DNA of 64,000 nt from an uncultured Erythrobacter sp. (GTDB taxonomy: Bacteria > Pseudomonadota > Alphaproteobacteria > Sphingomonadales > Sphingomonadaceae). Below are positions 55,601 through 63,703 of the stretch, piece by piece. The DNA lies in assembly GCA_947500645.1 (NCBI GenBank), contig CANMSD010000004.1, positions 62,001 to 126,000 on the forward strand, in the 5' to 3' direction. The stretch's first letter is position 1, and every line of letters starts with the position of its first letter. Both the position numbers and the translations under genes were made by a program. Under the pieces are notes generated by a model. That model made no database searches, had not been told where the DNA came from, and saw only the letters and a list, made by a program, of their open reading frames with translations.

Positions 55601-55759
55601 GATCAGTTCCAGATCTATGGCGGAGTGAACAACATCTTCGACAATTTCGGCGCATTCGTTCCGACGGGTTTGGACAACGGTTCGAGCTATAATCTGTCGA
55701 ACAGTCTGGCCGATGTGCAGGGCAGAGAATTCTATGTCGGTGCGCGGGTCCGCTTCTGA
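52694..55759 (+). CDS. TonB-dependent receptor of the S51 peptidase cluster, 1021 aa
   Basis: The signal peptide ends at GGQASAQ. The TonB box TIVVTGSRIQR is followed by a plug with TTDLAEAVLQLPGVSES, ISLRRLGDDRTLVLINGKR and the oligopeptide-type signature VEVLTGGMSAVYGSDAIAGVANFIL (here RAEVLTGG). The barrel ends in EFYVGARVRF. This VTGSRI group is common in marine bacteria and often lies near peptidases. ATG 52694 has GGGAGG 9 bases upstream; the open frame upstream to 52595 is not supported. It is 214 bp after the peptidase gene, so it may have its own promoter. A terminator follows. Confidence 0.92.
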   Translation: MKRSYTAAVSTSALALALCIGGQASAQEAQVTDDQPTLATDTTQNTIVVTGSRIQRTIEESAVPIQILGAEDIEESGTTDLAEAVLQLPGVSESISPQNSNNLIQTSGLSTISLRRLGDDRTLVLINGKRAVSNSGNSDRVSLSTLPAGFVERAEVLTGGMSAVYGSDAIAGVANFILEDDFTGIEIDGRFSTPDASGGEEFRINALGGTEFAGGRGYALLGIEYRNENAVFADETRPLTIAALEFDDPIPSTGSDGWTDEINFPGCFGIDTDRHCLLPSFSSSTPGGVFEGDAWFVNGQWFNDESLRPTTGPGARPDGSDFYTDFDGFNFRPGRSVLSEREVLNIALTTSFEISDAATFSFTGAYSDVDTATFTGFETLNNGDTLGDGTNIGNIASDHPFIPPEVEETRSGSVSFNRRLVELGEQARINDRRTLRLIADVTGDLSDSLRYEVFGTYGRFKQEQTNPNEYNFLKARFALDIESDGNGGFQCVDADARADGCVPLDIFGEGTISQAAADYIRYNGFGEQVREQYTAGGFVSGTLFEMPAGDLKFAAGVEWRRESQDTDGDPDGDLFAGANGVRDLDDGATRDTPGFAPDSDFDVTSLATFPSVSASYEVVEAYAEVDIPVFDGFNIQLAGRIGDYNTVGTIFSYNAGAVWKVSDDIGFRAQYSRSQRAPNLTEIFSPPRPDADGLSDPCEGLLPDGTGITDIVGDGADNADLAVVAANCLTEPGIQAFFADPDNAGEPFTDDQTATQGPNAGNPNVQEETADTITAGFAFTPSFIPGLTIVADYYRIKIKDAITAISTQNTVSLCYSATDFPNNKFCDVITRDGVGAITEVINFQENLDTEVVSGFDAQILYRFEPEFIPGRFDLDFRYAHYFEQEVSFEGIGGAIITSSPLGEIGESEDEFRLRLGYSNGGFRLSYTVTYLGGGVDDIAQNSDPLDERFFEVGDQDFHRIYMRYEFGDDDQFQIYGGVNNIFDNFGAFVPTGLDNGSSYNLSNSLADVQGREFYVGARVRF

Positions 55760-56066
55760 TCCGCTCCTTAACGATCATGGAACGCCCCGTCAGCACGAAA
55801 CTGGCGGGGCGTTTCCGTTGATTGTGCAACACCGGAGAAGTTCCGATGCCTGAGGGCGGACCATGTGGGTCGAGTCCGATTTTCTAGGCGAGTTTATCGT
55901 CCTATCGACACATAGTTTTTTGGGCCGCAAGCTGACGTTCCGCTATCGAGCATCCGGACATGGAAAGCAGTCAGCGCTAGGACAATGAGAATGCTGAGAT
56001 CAGCTCAGTCGCAAGTTTGCGGCCTTGTCAACGCACCGTGCCTCCAATGACGCCCTCGGACATTCG
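55760..56066. other. intergenic region after the TBDR, terminator only
   Basis: It contains the terminator at 55781-55813 and no gene. The stretch around 55920-55960 weakly resembles the intergenic repeat found at 43089 and 63695, but too little to call as a copy. Confidence 0.55.
55781..55813 (+). terminator. intrinsic terminator after the 1021-aa TBDR
   Basis: A 13-bp stem (AACGCCCCGTCAG / CTGGCGGGGCGTT, one G-T wobble) has a 7-base loop CACGAAA. A short T-rich tail (TTTCCGTTG) follows, 22 bp after the stop codon. Confidence 0.8.
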
Positions 56067-56660
56067 CTATCGGCGCGCTGGCATGGGGCTACATATCACG
56101 TTGACGGTCAGCTTCTGGGGAGGCGCCTCCTTGATCCGCCTCTTGGTAGCGTGACCGGGTAAAGGCCAACGCCTCTTCTCACGCACGTCCCAGACTGCGA
56201 TTGCCGAAACCGTGTAGGCAGAATGACGCACCAAGGTGCGACCGGTCTGCAAGAAACGTCGTCTGGTATCACCTCCGCGTCGATCAATCTCATCATTACA
56301 CAGCCGAACCGGTGAAAGCCTCATGGTTGGATTGCTCCATGCCGCAACGTCCATCACGGGCACGCTGTAGTTATTGACGCGACTGCCGTTGAAGCGCCCA
56401 TTGTCCAGCTTCACTAAGGTCTCTCCGACACGCAATATAGACTCGGTCTGCCGCACCAGATTTTTGGGCCGCTCTATCGTGACGCCGAGCTTGAAACTGA
56501 TATTCCTATTTGTGACGCGCACATACCGTTCCCCATCACCGACCACGATTATTGAGGGGACAGGCGAGTAGACGTTCACCTCGACGGTCTCTGCTCGCGC
56601 TAAGCCCGTCGAAAGCCAAGCAAGGGCGATGACGCAGGCTATTTTCGGCGAGCGGCGCAT
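56067..56660 (-). CDS. secreted protein of unknown family, short paralogue, 197 aa
   Basis: The family is not recognised. The signal peptide ends near GLARAET. The body contains the motif VPVMDVAAWSN..RLSPVRLCNDEIDRRGGDTRRRFLQTGRTL, clearly related to the 350-aa protein encoded next door (PVMDVRAW..RVSPIKLCNDEL..KKFLKQGGTI). It ends where that protein begins its second domain, so it corresponds only to the N-terminal half. ATG 56660 is chosen because GGAAGGGA precedes it; an in-frame codon at 56696 is less likely. The last 20 residues are Lys/Arg/Pro-rich. Export to the periplasm is predicted. Confidence 0.75.
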   Translation of the reverse strand: MRRSPKIACVIALAWLSTGLARAETVEVNVYSPVPSIIVVGDGERYVRVTNRNISFKLGVTIERPKNLVRQTESILRVGETLVKLDNGRFNGSRVNNYSVPVMDVAAWSNPTMRLSPVRLCNDEIDRRGGDTRRRFLQTGRTLVRHSAYTVSAIAVWDVREKRRWPLPGHATKRRIKEAPPQKLTVNVICSPMPARR

Positions 56661-56720
56661 AGACGTGTCCCTTCCGAAAGCCAAAATCGGTTGCACTGCA
56701 CGGAGCCAATCATTTCAAGC

Positions 56721-57773
56721 TCAGCTCCGCCCTGAGCTTTTCTGGCATTGGATCTCGAAATCCTTCTCGATCACCTGACGCATCTTGCCCGCCTTATTGG
56801 TGAGGACGAGCGTGACCCGCATGTTCTTTGATTTCGTTTCGTTCCCGCCCAGCTGCCACACCAACTTCCGCCGCGCCTGAAAACTGGTCTTCGCTCCGGC
56901 TTTGAGTCGCACTGGCATCTTGCGCGAATTCCACTGCCCGATCCGATACTGAAGATGTCCCTCAAACTGGCGGCGGCCTGAGACCCGGCCAAATAGTTCG
57001 ACACGAGCCGGGCAGGTGAAGTTGCCCGCGGGGAGGAAATTTTTCGGTGTTACGGAAATCGTTGCGCCGATGGGACGCTTTTTTGCTATCCCCTGAGCTA
57101 TCTCCTCAGGCGTCACCTTTCTGGTGCTTGTACTCGTCGCTTTGGTCGCCTTGTTTCCTATCGGGTTACATTTGACATAGACCGTGGTCATTATCTCCGG
57201 CGACTTGAAGGTTCTTTTCTCGGTTGGATCGAACAGCAAAGGGCGGTTCTTCTTGATCAACCAATATGATTCTGCTCGCACCTTGTATGCCTTGGTGCGG
57301 CGAATGGTGCCCCCTTGTTTTAGGAACTTCTTCCTCGCCGCACCTTTCTGATAGCTAAGCTCGTCGTTGCACAATTTGATCGGTGAGACGCGCTCATTCA
57401 CGGCACGCCAAGCACGTACATCCATCACCGGTGTCGTGATTTTGTGGACGTTGTGAGCCCGGACATCCTCAACATTCACACTGTAGTTTTCTACAAATAT
57501 CTTCCCAGTAGCGCTCTTGCCATTTTCGGGTTTTCGCCCTTTCAAAATGAAGAAAAAGTCGATCTGCTTGGTCAGAATGGTGTCATATCCTCCGCCGTGA
57601 CCGTCGACTACGATCACAGGCCGGGGATATGGGCTGGGCTGACCTGGTTTGACAACGCCTGCTTGTTGAACTTGCGTGACCGGCGGAAGTTTTGGAAGCT
57701 CGGCAAACACAGCTGTTGGCATCAAAACTGAGCATGCAAGCGCTAGATAGAATGTCTTGGTCGCAATTCGCAT
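56721..57773 (-). CDS. secreted protein of unknown family, two-domain paralogue, 350 aa
   Basis: Not recognised. The signal peptide ends near TAVFAEL. Domain 1 (about 50-200) contains the shared motif SPIKLCNDEL..FLKQGGTIRR and a conserved Cys near the end (VKCNP). A Lys/Thr-rich linker (about 205-235) leads to domain 2 (about 245-345), which begins NFTCPARVELFGRV and ends KDFEIQCQ, two Cys that could form a disulfide. ATG 57773 is preferred over 57791 because AGGAGA lies 7 bases upstream. It is the middle member of three tandem paralogues. The domain pairs look like small beta-sandwich modules. Confidence 0.78.
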   Translation of the reverse strand: MRIATKTFYLALACSVLMPTAVFAELPKLPPVTQVQQAGVVKPGQPSPYPRPVIVVDGHGGGYDTILTKQIDFFFILKGRKPENGKSATGKIFVENYSVNVEDVRAHNVHKITTPVMDVRAWRAVNERVSPIKLCNDELSYQKGAARKKFLKQGGTIRRTKAYKVRAESYWLIKKNRPLLFDPTEKRTFKSPEIMTTVYVKCNPIGNKATKATSTSTRKVTPEEIAQGIAKKRPIGATISVTPKNFLPAGNFTCPARVELFGRVSGRRQFEGHLQYRIGQWNSRKMPVRLKAGAKTSFQARRKLVWQLGGNETKSKNMRVTLVLTNKAGKMRQVIEKDFEIQCQKSSGRS

Positions 57774-58010
57774 ATCGATTCTCCTGCTCATCCGTTCGTG
57801 TCGTGCGTGCCGTTGCCACCCGCGCCCGTTAGGGCATTTTGCAAGCGTTGCCGCCTGACAAAAGGGCCCTCAAAGACCACGTCCGACATCCGCCCGGCCT
57901 AAGCCCAAATGCGTTTTGCTGATGGAAACGTTGGAGAACGTCCGATCTGCTTTGTCGAAGCTGCATTTGTAGACCTGCCCGAGGCCGTCATGCGGTTCCT
58001 CGCTATGTGA

Positions 58011-59069
58011 TTATCCGTTTCGTTGGCACGTGACGGTCATGTTCCGGCGCTTGCTACGCTGCAGTTCCCCATCCGCATCGCTGACGTTGAATGTGAAACT
58101 GAGCTGTTTTCTGGGCGCTGAGTTGGTCGAAGAGGTGAGCCCGCCAATCTGCCAATCGAGCGGATAACTAGCGACAATGTAGCGCCCGCCTTCTCCGCCG
58201 AACGCCAAGTCGCTCGGAGTTGAAAGCCATTGCGCACCGACAAAAATCGCCTTGCCATTGAAGGCGCGTCGTACATCGACCCGCCCGCGCAAACGAACTG
58301 TACTTGGACACCTCCACCTGCCGACTTGCTCGATATTGGCGGGTGCGGCTGTCAGGGAAAGCGGTTTGACCGTCGGCGGAGGATTTGTCCGTCGCGATCC
58401 TGGATTGCCAGATGGCGAACGATCCGGGTTGGTCCGGCGTGCATTTCCCTCTGGGTTGGTACGCGTTGCACCGGCATTTCGATTTAGCGGCGCACATTTG
58501 ATTTGCGCGATAATCTCAACGCTGTTTTCCCAGGTTTGAACCGTTGGAGGATCTTCGAACCCGATGCCGGGGCGATCGGCCACCAGCCAACTCGATCGGA
58601 GTTCGCCATCATAGGCGTTTCGGACGGTGTAAGTCCCCCCATTTCTAAGGAAGTCGACCCGCGCGTTGCCCGACAAGGCATTCAATTTCCCATTGCAAAA
58701 CAGGACAGTATCGAAACTGCCATTTTTCGGAGGCTGATAGGGCAAATCGACGCGGTAAATGCGGGGCTCATCCGGTTCGCCAAAATCATAGACGAAGGAG
58801 GCGATTTTCATCTGGCTCCCTTGATGGCCTCGTGATCTTGCTGGCGGGTGGCCCTTCATGCGGATCCAGAGTGATACGGTCTGCGTCTTAACTCGTGTGT
58901 ATCGCTGCCGATTGCCCTCGACCACCACCCTCGTCTGACCGATGCCAGCGTCGCTGTCCGGAGATACCTGGAACGCTTCGATGACTGTAGTCGCTCGCGC
59001 TTCGGGCGCGGCAATGGCCAGAACCGGCACCGAAAAAGTGCAGAATACGCGATAGACTTTCTTTGGCAT
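58011..59069 (-). CDS. secreted protein of unknown family, divergent two-domain paralogue, 352 aa
   Basis: Not recognised. After a signal peptide (to about EARATT), domain 1 keeps the FCNGKLNALSGNARVDFLRNGGTY motif of the other two proteins. A low-complexity Thr-Asn-Pro repeat linker (about 215-250, several TNP units) follows. Domain 2 starts RWRCPSTVRLRGRVDVRRAFNG and ends MTVTCQRNG, matching domain 2 of the 350-aa protein. ATG 59069 is chosen for its GGAGCGG site; the open frame to 59285 runs into the divergent LuxR gene. It is read divergently from that regulator and is probably its target. Confidence 0.78.
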   Translation of the reverse strand: MPKKVYRVFCTFSVPVLAIAAPEARATTVIEAFQVSPDSDAGIGQTRVVVEGNRQRYTRVKTQTVSLWIRMKGHPPARSRGHQGSQMKIASFVYDFGEPDEPRIYRVDLPYQPPKNGSFDTVLFCNGKLNALSGNARVDFLRNGGTYTVRNAYDGELRSSWLVADRPGIGFEDPPTVQTWENSVEIIAQIKCAPLNRNAGATRTNPEGNARRTNPDRSPSGNPGSRRTNPPPTVKPLSLTAAPANIEQVGRWRCPSTVRLRGRVDVRRAFNGKAIFVGAQWLSTPSDLAFGGEGGRYIVASYPLDWQIGGLTSSTNSAPRKQLSFTFNVSDADGELQRSKRRNMTVTCQRNG

Positions 59070-59136
59070 GACAGACCGCTCCATAAATGCAGTACCTTCT
59101 TGCATTGCGCGCGCTGGTGCAGCTTCGGTGCACGCC

Positions 59137-59169
59137 CCCAATTTTCGGCTCGCAGGCACCCAATTTTTG
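59137..59169. promoter_or_regulatory. direct repeat CCCAATTTT in the divergent promoter, candidate LuxR site
   Basis: CCCAATTTTCGGCTCGCA (from 59137) and CCCAATTTTTGTCTGCA (from 59159) are spaced 22 bp, two helical turns, between the divergent starts at 59069 and 59214. A third CCCAATTTTT lies on the minus strand at 61908-61899, before the serine hydrolase. MalT-type regulators bind direct repeats of this kind. Confidence 0.5.
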
Positions 59170-59213
59170 TCTGCACCCTGTTCGTTCCGGAAATCTTGCG
59201 GCAAACTCCTCGC

Positions 59214-61844
59214 ATGCTCGCCGAAAGAGACAGCGAATTGGCAAAGCTTACCGAACTGCTCGATGTCGCGGGCAAAGGCGGTCATGTGGCCGCGGTCGGC
59301 GGGGAGGCGGGGATCGGCAAGACGGCGATGCTGCGCGAATTCGCTGACCGACTATCGGATGATTATCAGTGCATCTGGGGAATGTGCGATGCGCTCTTCA
59401 CCCCGCGTCCGCTGGGGCCGGTGCACGATATCGCGGCGATGCTGGGCGAGCTAGGCGAAGACTGGCAAACTGCGGGTGGAATGGAGCTGTTTTCGCGCCT
59501 GCTGGCGCATCTTTCAGAGAGCGACAGACCAGTAGTTCTGATCCTGGAGGACGTTCACTGGGCAGATAATGGGACGCTTGATTTCATCCGCTTCCTGGGT
59601 CGCCGCATTACGCTGTGCCGCACCCTGCTGATCGTAAGCTATCGCAATGACGAGCTCGGTCGTACCCACCCGCTGCTGAGAGTCTTCGGAGACATTCCCA
59701 GCGCACAGATGGAACGGATCGAGCTTGCGCCATTGTCGCTCGCAGCGGTCGCGCGGCTTGCCGAGGAAAGCGGCCGCGATGCGGAAAACCTTCTGGAGAT
59801 CACCGGCGGCAACCCGTTCTTTCTCTCCGAAATTCTCGCCAGTGGCGAAGTTGGCAAGCAAGTTCCGGTTTCAGTCCAGGACGCGGTGAACAGCCGTCTG
59901 TCGCGCCTGAAACCCGAGCACATTCGATTGCTCGAAGCGCTGAGCATCATCCCGGTTCCGATCCACCCGGCTCTGCATTGTTGCTGGATCGAGGAACATG
60001 AGCGGCTGCTGCAACACTGCGTCGATCTGTCGATCCTTCTCGAGGGCTCCGATGGGCGGCTTCGTTTTCGCCACGAGCTGGCGAGATTGGCCACTTCCAA
60101 TCGCTGTTCCTCAATCGACAAACGCAATCTGCATCACGCGCACCTCACCAGCATGCTGGAGCGCTCTGAGCGCTACGACGCGGGGGAATTGTTGCATCAT
60201 GCGCGCGGGGCCGGAGATGCTGCACAAGTGTTGCATTTCGCCCCGATCGCGGCGAGCAACGCAGCGCAGCTAGGCGCGCATAGGGAAGCAGCCGACTATC
60301 TTGAGGCTGCGCTCGAATATGTCGATGAGGCGGAGCCGGAGGAGGCCGCGCAGCTTTACGAAAGCTGGGCCTACGAGGCGGCCATATCGCATCGGATCGA
60401 TGACCGGGTGATAGAGGCCCGTCGGCACGCATTGACCATGTGGCGAGCGCTCGGGCGCGAAGAAAAGATCGCAGAGAACCTGAGGCACCTCTCGCGCCTC
60501 TACTGGTATCGCGGCGAAGCCGTGCAGGCGAGGCGATACTTGGACGATGCGATCAATCTGCTCGAACAGATCGAGGATGCCAGCCATCTGGCGCTTGCTT
60601 ACTCGATGCGCTCGCAGATGCAGATGCTATCGAGCCGGATGGACGATGCCATCGACTGGGGCAAACGCGCTCTCGAGCAGCTGGGCAACAAGGCGGTTCC
60701 CGAAGTTGAGGTGCATGCACTCAACAACATCGGGACGGCCCGCATGTTTCTCGGCGATCCTGCCGGGATTGCCGACCTCGAGCGCAGCCTTGAGATCGCG
60801 TTGGAACACAACCTGCATGAAGACGCGGCGCGGGTTTTTACCAACCTTTCTGAGTATGCTGTCGATATGCGCAGGCTCGAGCTTGCTGAAGACGTCCTGA
60901 AGCGTGGTATCGAATTCGACACCGATCACGATCTCGATAGCTGGACGTTCTATCTGCTCGGACGCAAGGCGCAGCTCCGATTGGAACAGGCACGCCTCAG
61001 TGAAGCCGAGGAGATTTGCCGCTCGGTCATCGCAACTTCCGGCCAAACCTTGCTGATGAAGCTGCCCGCCCGGATTATGCTGGCTCGCACACAGGTTCGC
61101 TTGGGCGGTGATCAAGCCGCCAGGACGCTCGCAAAGGCGCATAAGGATGCGCTTGCAACTGGCGAAGTTCAATATTGCATTCCGGTCCTGATCGGGATGC
61201 TCGAACGTGCTTGGCTGACAGACTCCGATACGCTCGCGACGGAGGCTTGCGCCGGACTGGAGCGCATTGATCTTGCTTGTTTCAGCCTGTGGACTCGGGC
61301 GGAGCTTACGTTCTGGAAGCAGTTGTTGGGCATGGATGCCGGGACAGCCAAAGGTGTCTGCGACACCGCATTCCATGCAGCATTGGACGGCGATTTCGCG
61401 GCTTCGGGAATGCAGTTTGCACGGTGCGGCGCCGACTACCTTGCCAATCTGTGCTTCGGTCTGTCCGACAATCCTCAGACGGTCTCCGCTGGACTTGCAG
61501 CGCTCCACCGTCAGGGCGCGAAGGCACCTGTCGCGCGCTTGACCGAGCTGCTGGAGAAGCGCGGACTTACGCGCGAAGACATAACGCTTCCTCGCGGGCC
61601 CTATCGTGCTGCCCGCAAGAACCCTTTCGGCCTGACGGCAAAGGAAATGATCGTCCTCGAATATCTCGCGCAAGGTCTGAACAACGCCGAGATCGCCGAT
61701 GAAATGTCGCGCTCGCAGCGAACAGTTGAGCATCACGTCTCCGCAATTCTGCAAAAGCTCGAGGTCGAGAACCGCTTGGCTGTCCTGCTGAAACTTCGCG
61801 ATGAACCATGGATCATTGGAGAGCCCGCCGAAACCGACGCTTAG
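59214..61844 (+). CDS. MalT/LAL-type LuxR regulator with ATPase domain, 876 aa
   Basis: The N-terminal AAA/STAND ATPase has Walker A GGEAGIGKTAM (about 30-40) and Walker B VLILEDVHWAD (about 110-120). A long helical TPR-like region (about 330-780) follows, and the C-terminal LuxR helix-turn-helix is LTAKEMIVLEYLAQGLNNAEIADEMSRSQRTVEHHVSAILQKL (about 810-860). The architecture is that of large ATP-dependent LuxR regulators that are switched by an inducer. ATG 59214 is chosen because the Walker domain begins right after it; no good ribosome site is seen. It stands between the secreted paralogues and a serine hydrolase, and CCCAATTTT repeats flank it on both sides. Confidence 0.92.
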   Translation: MLAERDSELAKLTELLDVAGKGGHVAAVGGEAGIGKTAMLREFADRLSDDYQCIWGMCDALFTPRPLGPVHDIAAMLGELGEDWQTAGGMELFSRLLAHLSESDRPVVLILEDVHWADNGTLDFIRFLGRRITLCRTLLIVSYRNDELGRTHPLLRVFGDIPSAQMERIELAPLSLAAVARLAEESGRDAENLLEITGGNPFFLSEILASGEVGKQVPVSVQDAVNSRLSRLKPEHIRLLEALSIIPVPIHPALHCCWIEEHERLLQHCVDLSILLEGSDGRLRFRHELARLATSNRCSSIDKRNLHHAHLTSMLERSERYDAGELLHHARGAGDAAQVLHFAPIAASNAAQLGAHREAADYLEAALEYVDEAEPEEAAQLYESWAYEAAISHRIDDRVIEARRHALTMWRALGREEKIAENLRHLSRLYWYRGEAVQARRYLDDAINLLEQIEDASHLALAYSMRSQMQMLSSRMDDAIDWGKRALEQLGNKAVPEVEVHALNNIGTARMFLGDPAGIADLERSLEIALEHNLHEDAARVFTNLSEYAVDMRRLELAEDVLKRGIEFDTDHDLDSWTFYLLGRKAQLRLEQARLSEAEEICRSVIATSGQTLLMKLPARIMLARTQVRLGGDQAARTLAKAHKDALATGEVQYCIPVLIGMLERAWLTDSDTLATEACAGLERIDLACFSLWTRAELTFWKQLLGMDAGTAKGVCDTAFHAALDGDFAASGMQFARCGADYLANLCFGLSDNPQTVSAGLAALHRQGAKAPVARLTELLEKRGLTREDITLPRGPYRAARKNPFGLTAKEMIVLEYLAQGLNNAEIADEMSRSQRTVEHHVSAILQKLEVENRLAVLLKLRDEPWIIGEPAETDA

Positions 61845-61898
61845 CGTAAGCCTGCGAGTCCATCGCGTTCATTCGCCAAATCTGACGGCGCGTATCCT

Positions 61899-61908
61899 AA
61901 AAATTGGG
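61899..61908 (-). promoter_or_regulatory. third CCCAATTTTT element, upstream of serine hydrolase
   Basis: On the minus strand GCGCCCAATTTTT matches the two elements in the divergent promoter at 59137-59169. It lies 75 bp before the proposed hydrolase start at 61983. Confidence 0.4.
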
Positions 61909-61982
61909 CGCGCTTACCGATGACGGGCGAGATTGCTGGGCGCATCCTTTCTCCATAACGCAATTCGATCTGGAGAAGCTCA

Positions 61983-63187
61983 ATGCGCCGCCCCCATTGC
62001 TCACATCGTCAACCCTTGCGCTCGGCGCTATCGCTGCGCTCGCGTTAACTCCGCCTGTCGCGGCGCAGGAAGCGAAGATGGACCAGCTGGAGCAGCGCCT
62101 GACTCAGGAATTCCAGCGCCAGTTCGTCGGATATTCGATTGCGATCGCCCGTCACGGCAGGGTGAAGCGCACGCTCGTCTCCGGTCTCGCTAGACGCGAT
62201 GCCGATGGTCGGAAGGAATGGAGGCCGCGCACACGCGCCAATGTTGCCAGTGTTTCCAAATCGATCACGGCCATTGCCGTCCTGCAAGCGCTTGAAGCCA
62301 ATGGCCTTACTATCGAAGCGCCGATCGCGCCTTATCTGCCCGCAGGTTGGACCAGAGGGCGAGGTTTTCGGCAAGGTCAAAGCGTGACCTTCCGCCAATT
62401 GCTCACTCACACTTCGGGCATGGGGCAGCGTTTCGCCCGGCTCAAGGCAAACGGTAATGAGGGACCTTGGGGCAATGATTGGGATGGGCTGAAATTCGCC
62501 GTCGAGAAGGGCGTTGCTGCGCGCTTTCTTGGTGCTGACAAATACGCGGCTGGAAACCGTAATTACAAGAACTCCAACTATGCCTTGTTCCGCATAATCG
62601 TCCCGAAACTTTGGCGCATCGCGCAGGGGCAGGACGGGTCCGGCGTGCGAAAAGCCAATCATGGCGCGCTGTTTGCGCTCTATGTCGGCGAGAAAGTGTT
62701 GGTCCCTGGCGGGGTTCAACAGGCCAGTTGTGTCGAGCCTGCATCTGGCGGACACGCCTATGCCTATGACTGGAACGACCCAGACGGCGCGGGGTCGGCC
62801 TTCAACGGCACGCTGCAGAATTGCGGCGCGCATGCGGGGTGGCGGCTTTCCGCCTCGCACCTCGCGCGGATCGCAGGCCGCGCAGACTGCAATTCGGCAA
62901 ACTCCTGGCCGGATGACAGGAAACTGCTTTCGTCCCCGGCATGCTTTGCCCGCACGGTCCGGAGGCTCGGTTGGGACAACGACTCAAACGGATCGAGCAG
63001 TCGAACCAAAGATCGGTACTGGCATGGCGGCGACCTGTTTTCGCCCAAACAACGGCCTCGCCGTGCAATCCATAGCTGTATGGTCGTGCTGCCCGACGGT
63101 TTTTCGGTCGGAGCCATCGCCAATTCAGACAGCCGCGATGGCCAGGGTGTCTGCGGGAAGATCTTGGATGCGGCGGAATTTCTCTGA
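61983..63187 (+). CDS. serine hydrolase, class C beta-lactamase / DD-peptidase fold, start frameshifted
   Basis: The three active-site motifs are clear: SxxK as SVSK (ANVASVSKSITAIAVL), YxN as YKN (NYKNSNYALF) and the HxG-type HGG (RYWHGGDLF). Members hydrolyse beta-lactams, D-amino peptides or esters in the periplasm. The best start is ATG 61983, with GGAGAAG upstream, but it is out of frame with the body. Adding one C to the C tract at 61991-61995 gives MRRPPLLTSSTLALG and a perfect signal peptide ending VAAQEA. In frame, the only start is a TTG at 61904 inside the CCCAATTTTT element, without ribosome site. So this is either a sequence error, a decayed gene or a phase-variable gene. Confidence 0.8.
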
Positions 63188-63191
63188 TCGG

Positions 63192-63426
63192 TCAGTGCCA
63201 ATTTGGAAGAAAATCGGGGTACTTCTTCTTAGAGGCGACAACAAACCTGCTGAAGGTCACCTCCTTCGCTTCATCGATTGCTTGTTTCAGGAGCTTTGCG
63301 CCAAGCGTTTCAACTCGCAGAGAAGCAAACTCAAATCATACAACTTTAAAGGTCTAAGGTGCGAATTTGACTTGTCGCTCAGCCAATCAGGATGCCGAGA
63401 GACTGTCAGCTCCTTCTGCTCATTAG
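63192..63426 (-). pseudogene. possible decayed gene of unknown function
   Basis: On the minus strand two open segments join across a single frame change near 63335. The first reads NEQKELTVSRHPDWLSDKSN and ends LRPLKLYD. The second reads FEFASLRVETLGAKLLKQ and ends KKKYPDFLPNWH before TGA at 63194-63192. Composition looks protein-like, but there is no convincing start codon. The family is not recognised. Confidence 0.3.
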
Positions 63427-63655
63427 GCCCCTACTTCCAAATCGGGCGGTGGCGAATCTGGCCTCAACTGGCAGCCCTCACCCGTGAAATCTAGGTCTCG
63501 CTTGTACAAGATCGGCCCACCGGGGGCGTTCAACCCCCTGCCTAACGGACAGTTAGCGCATTCCGTAATGCGGAGAGCAGACTAGGTGGCGGTGGGGCCA
63601 GTCTAGATACGAACTCGTCTCCGCCTGGCAGGGCTGTCCCTGCCCTCGCCATCGG

Positions 63656-63703
63656 TCAGGCCATGAGACTTTACCACTCAGTCAGAGCAGCTGACGGGCC
63701 GTT
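63656..63703 (-). pseudogene. second IS6-family transposase 3' remnant
   Basis: On the minus strand the last codons read PSAALTEW, a TAA in place of Gln, then SLMA and TGA. This matches the RSAALAEWQSLMA-type end of IS6 transposases and the LAEWQTLMA end of the remnant at 30647. Only about 15 codons are recognisable. Confidence 0.5.

Noticed and set aside
61933..62193. 86-codon open frame overlapping the hydrolase start
   Set aside because: It is the third frame across the signal-peptide region and does not match any motif; the conserved hydrolase motifs are in another frame.
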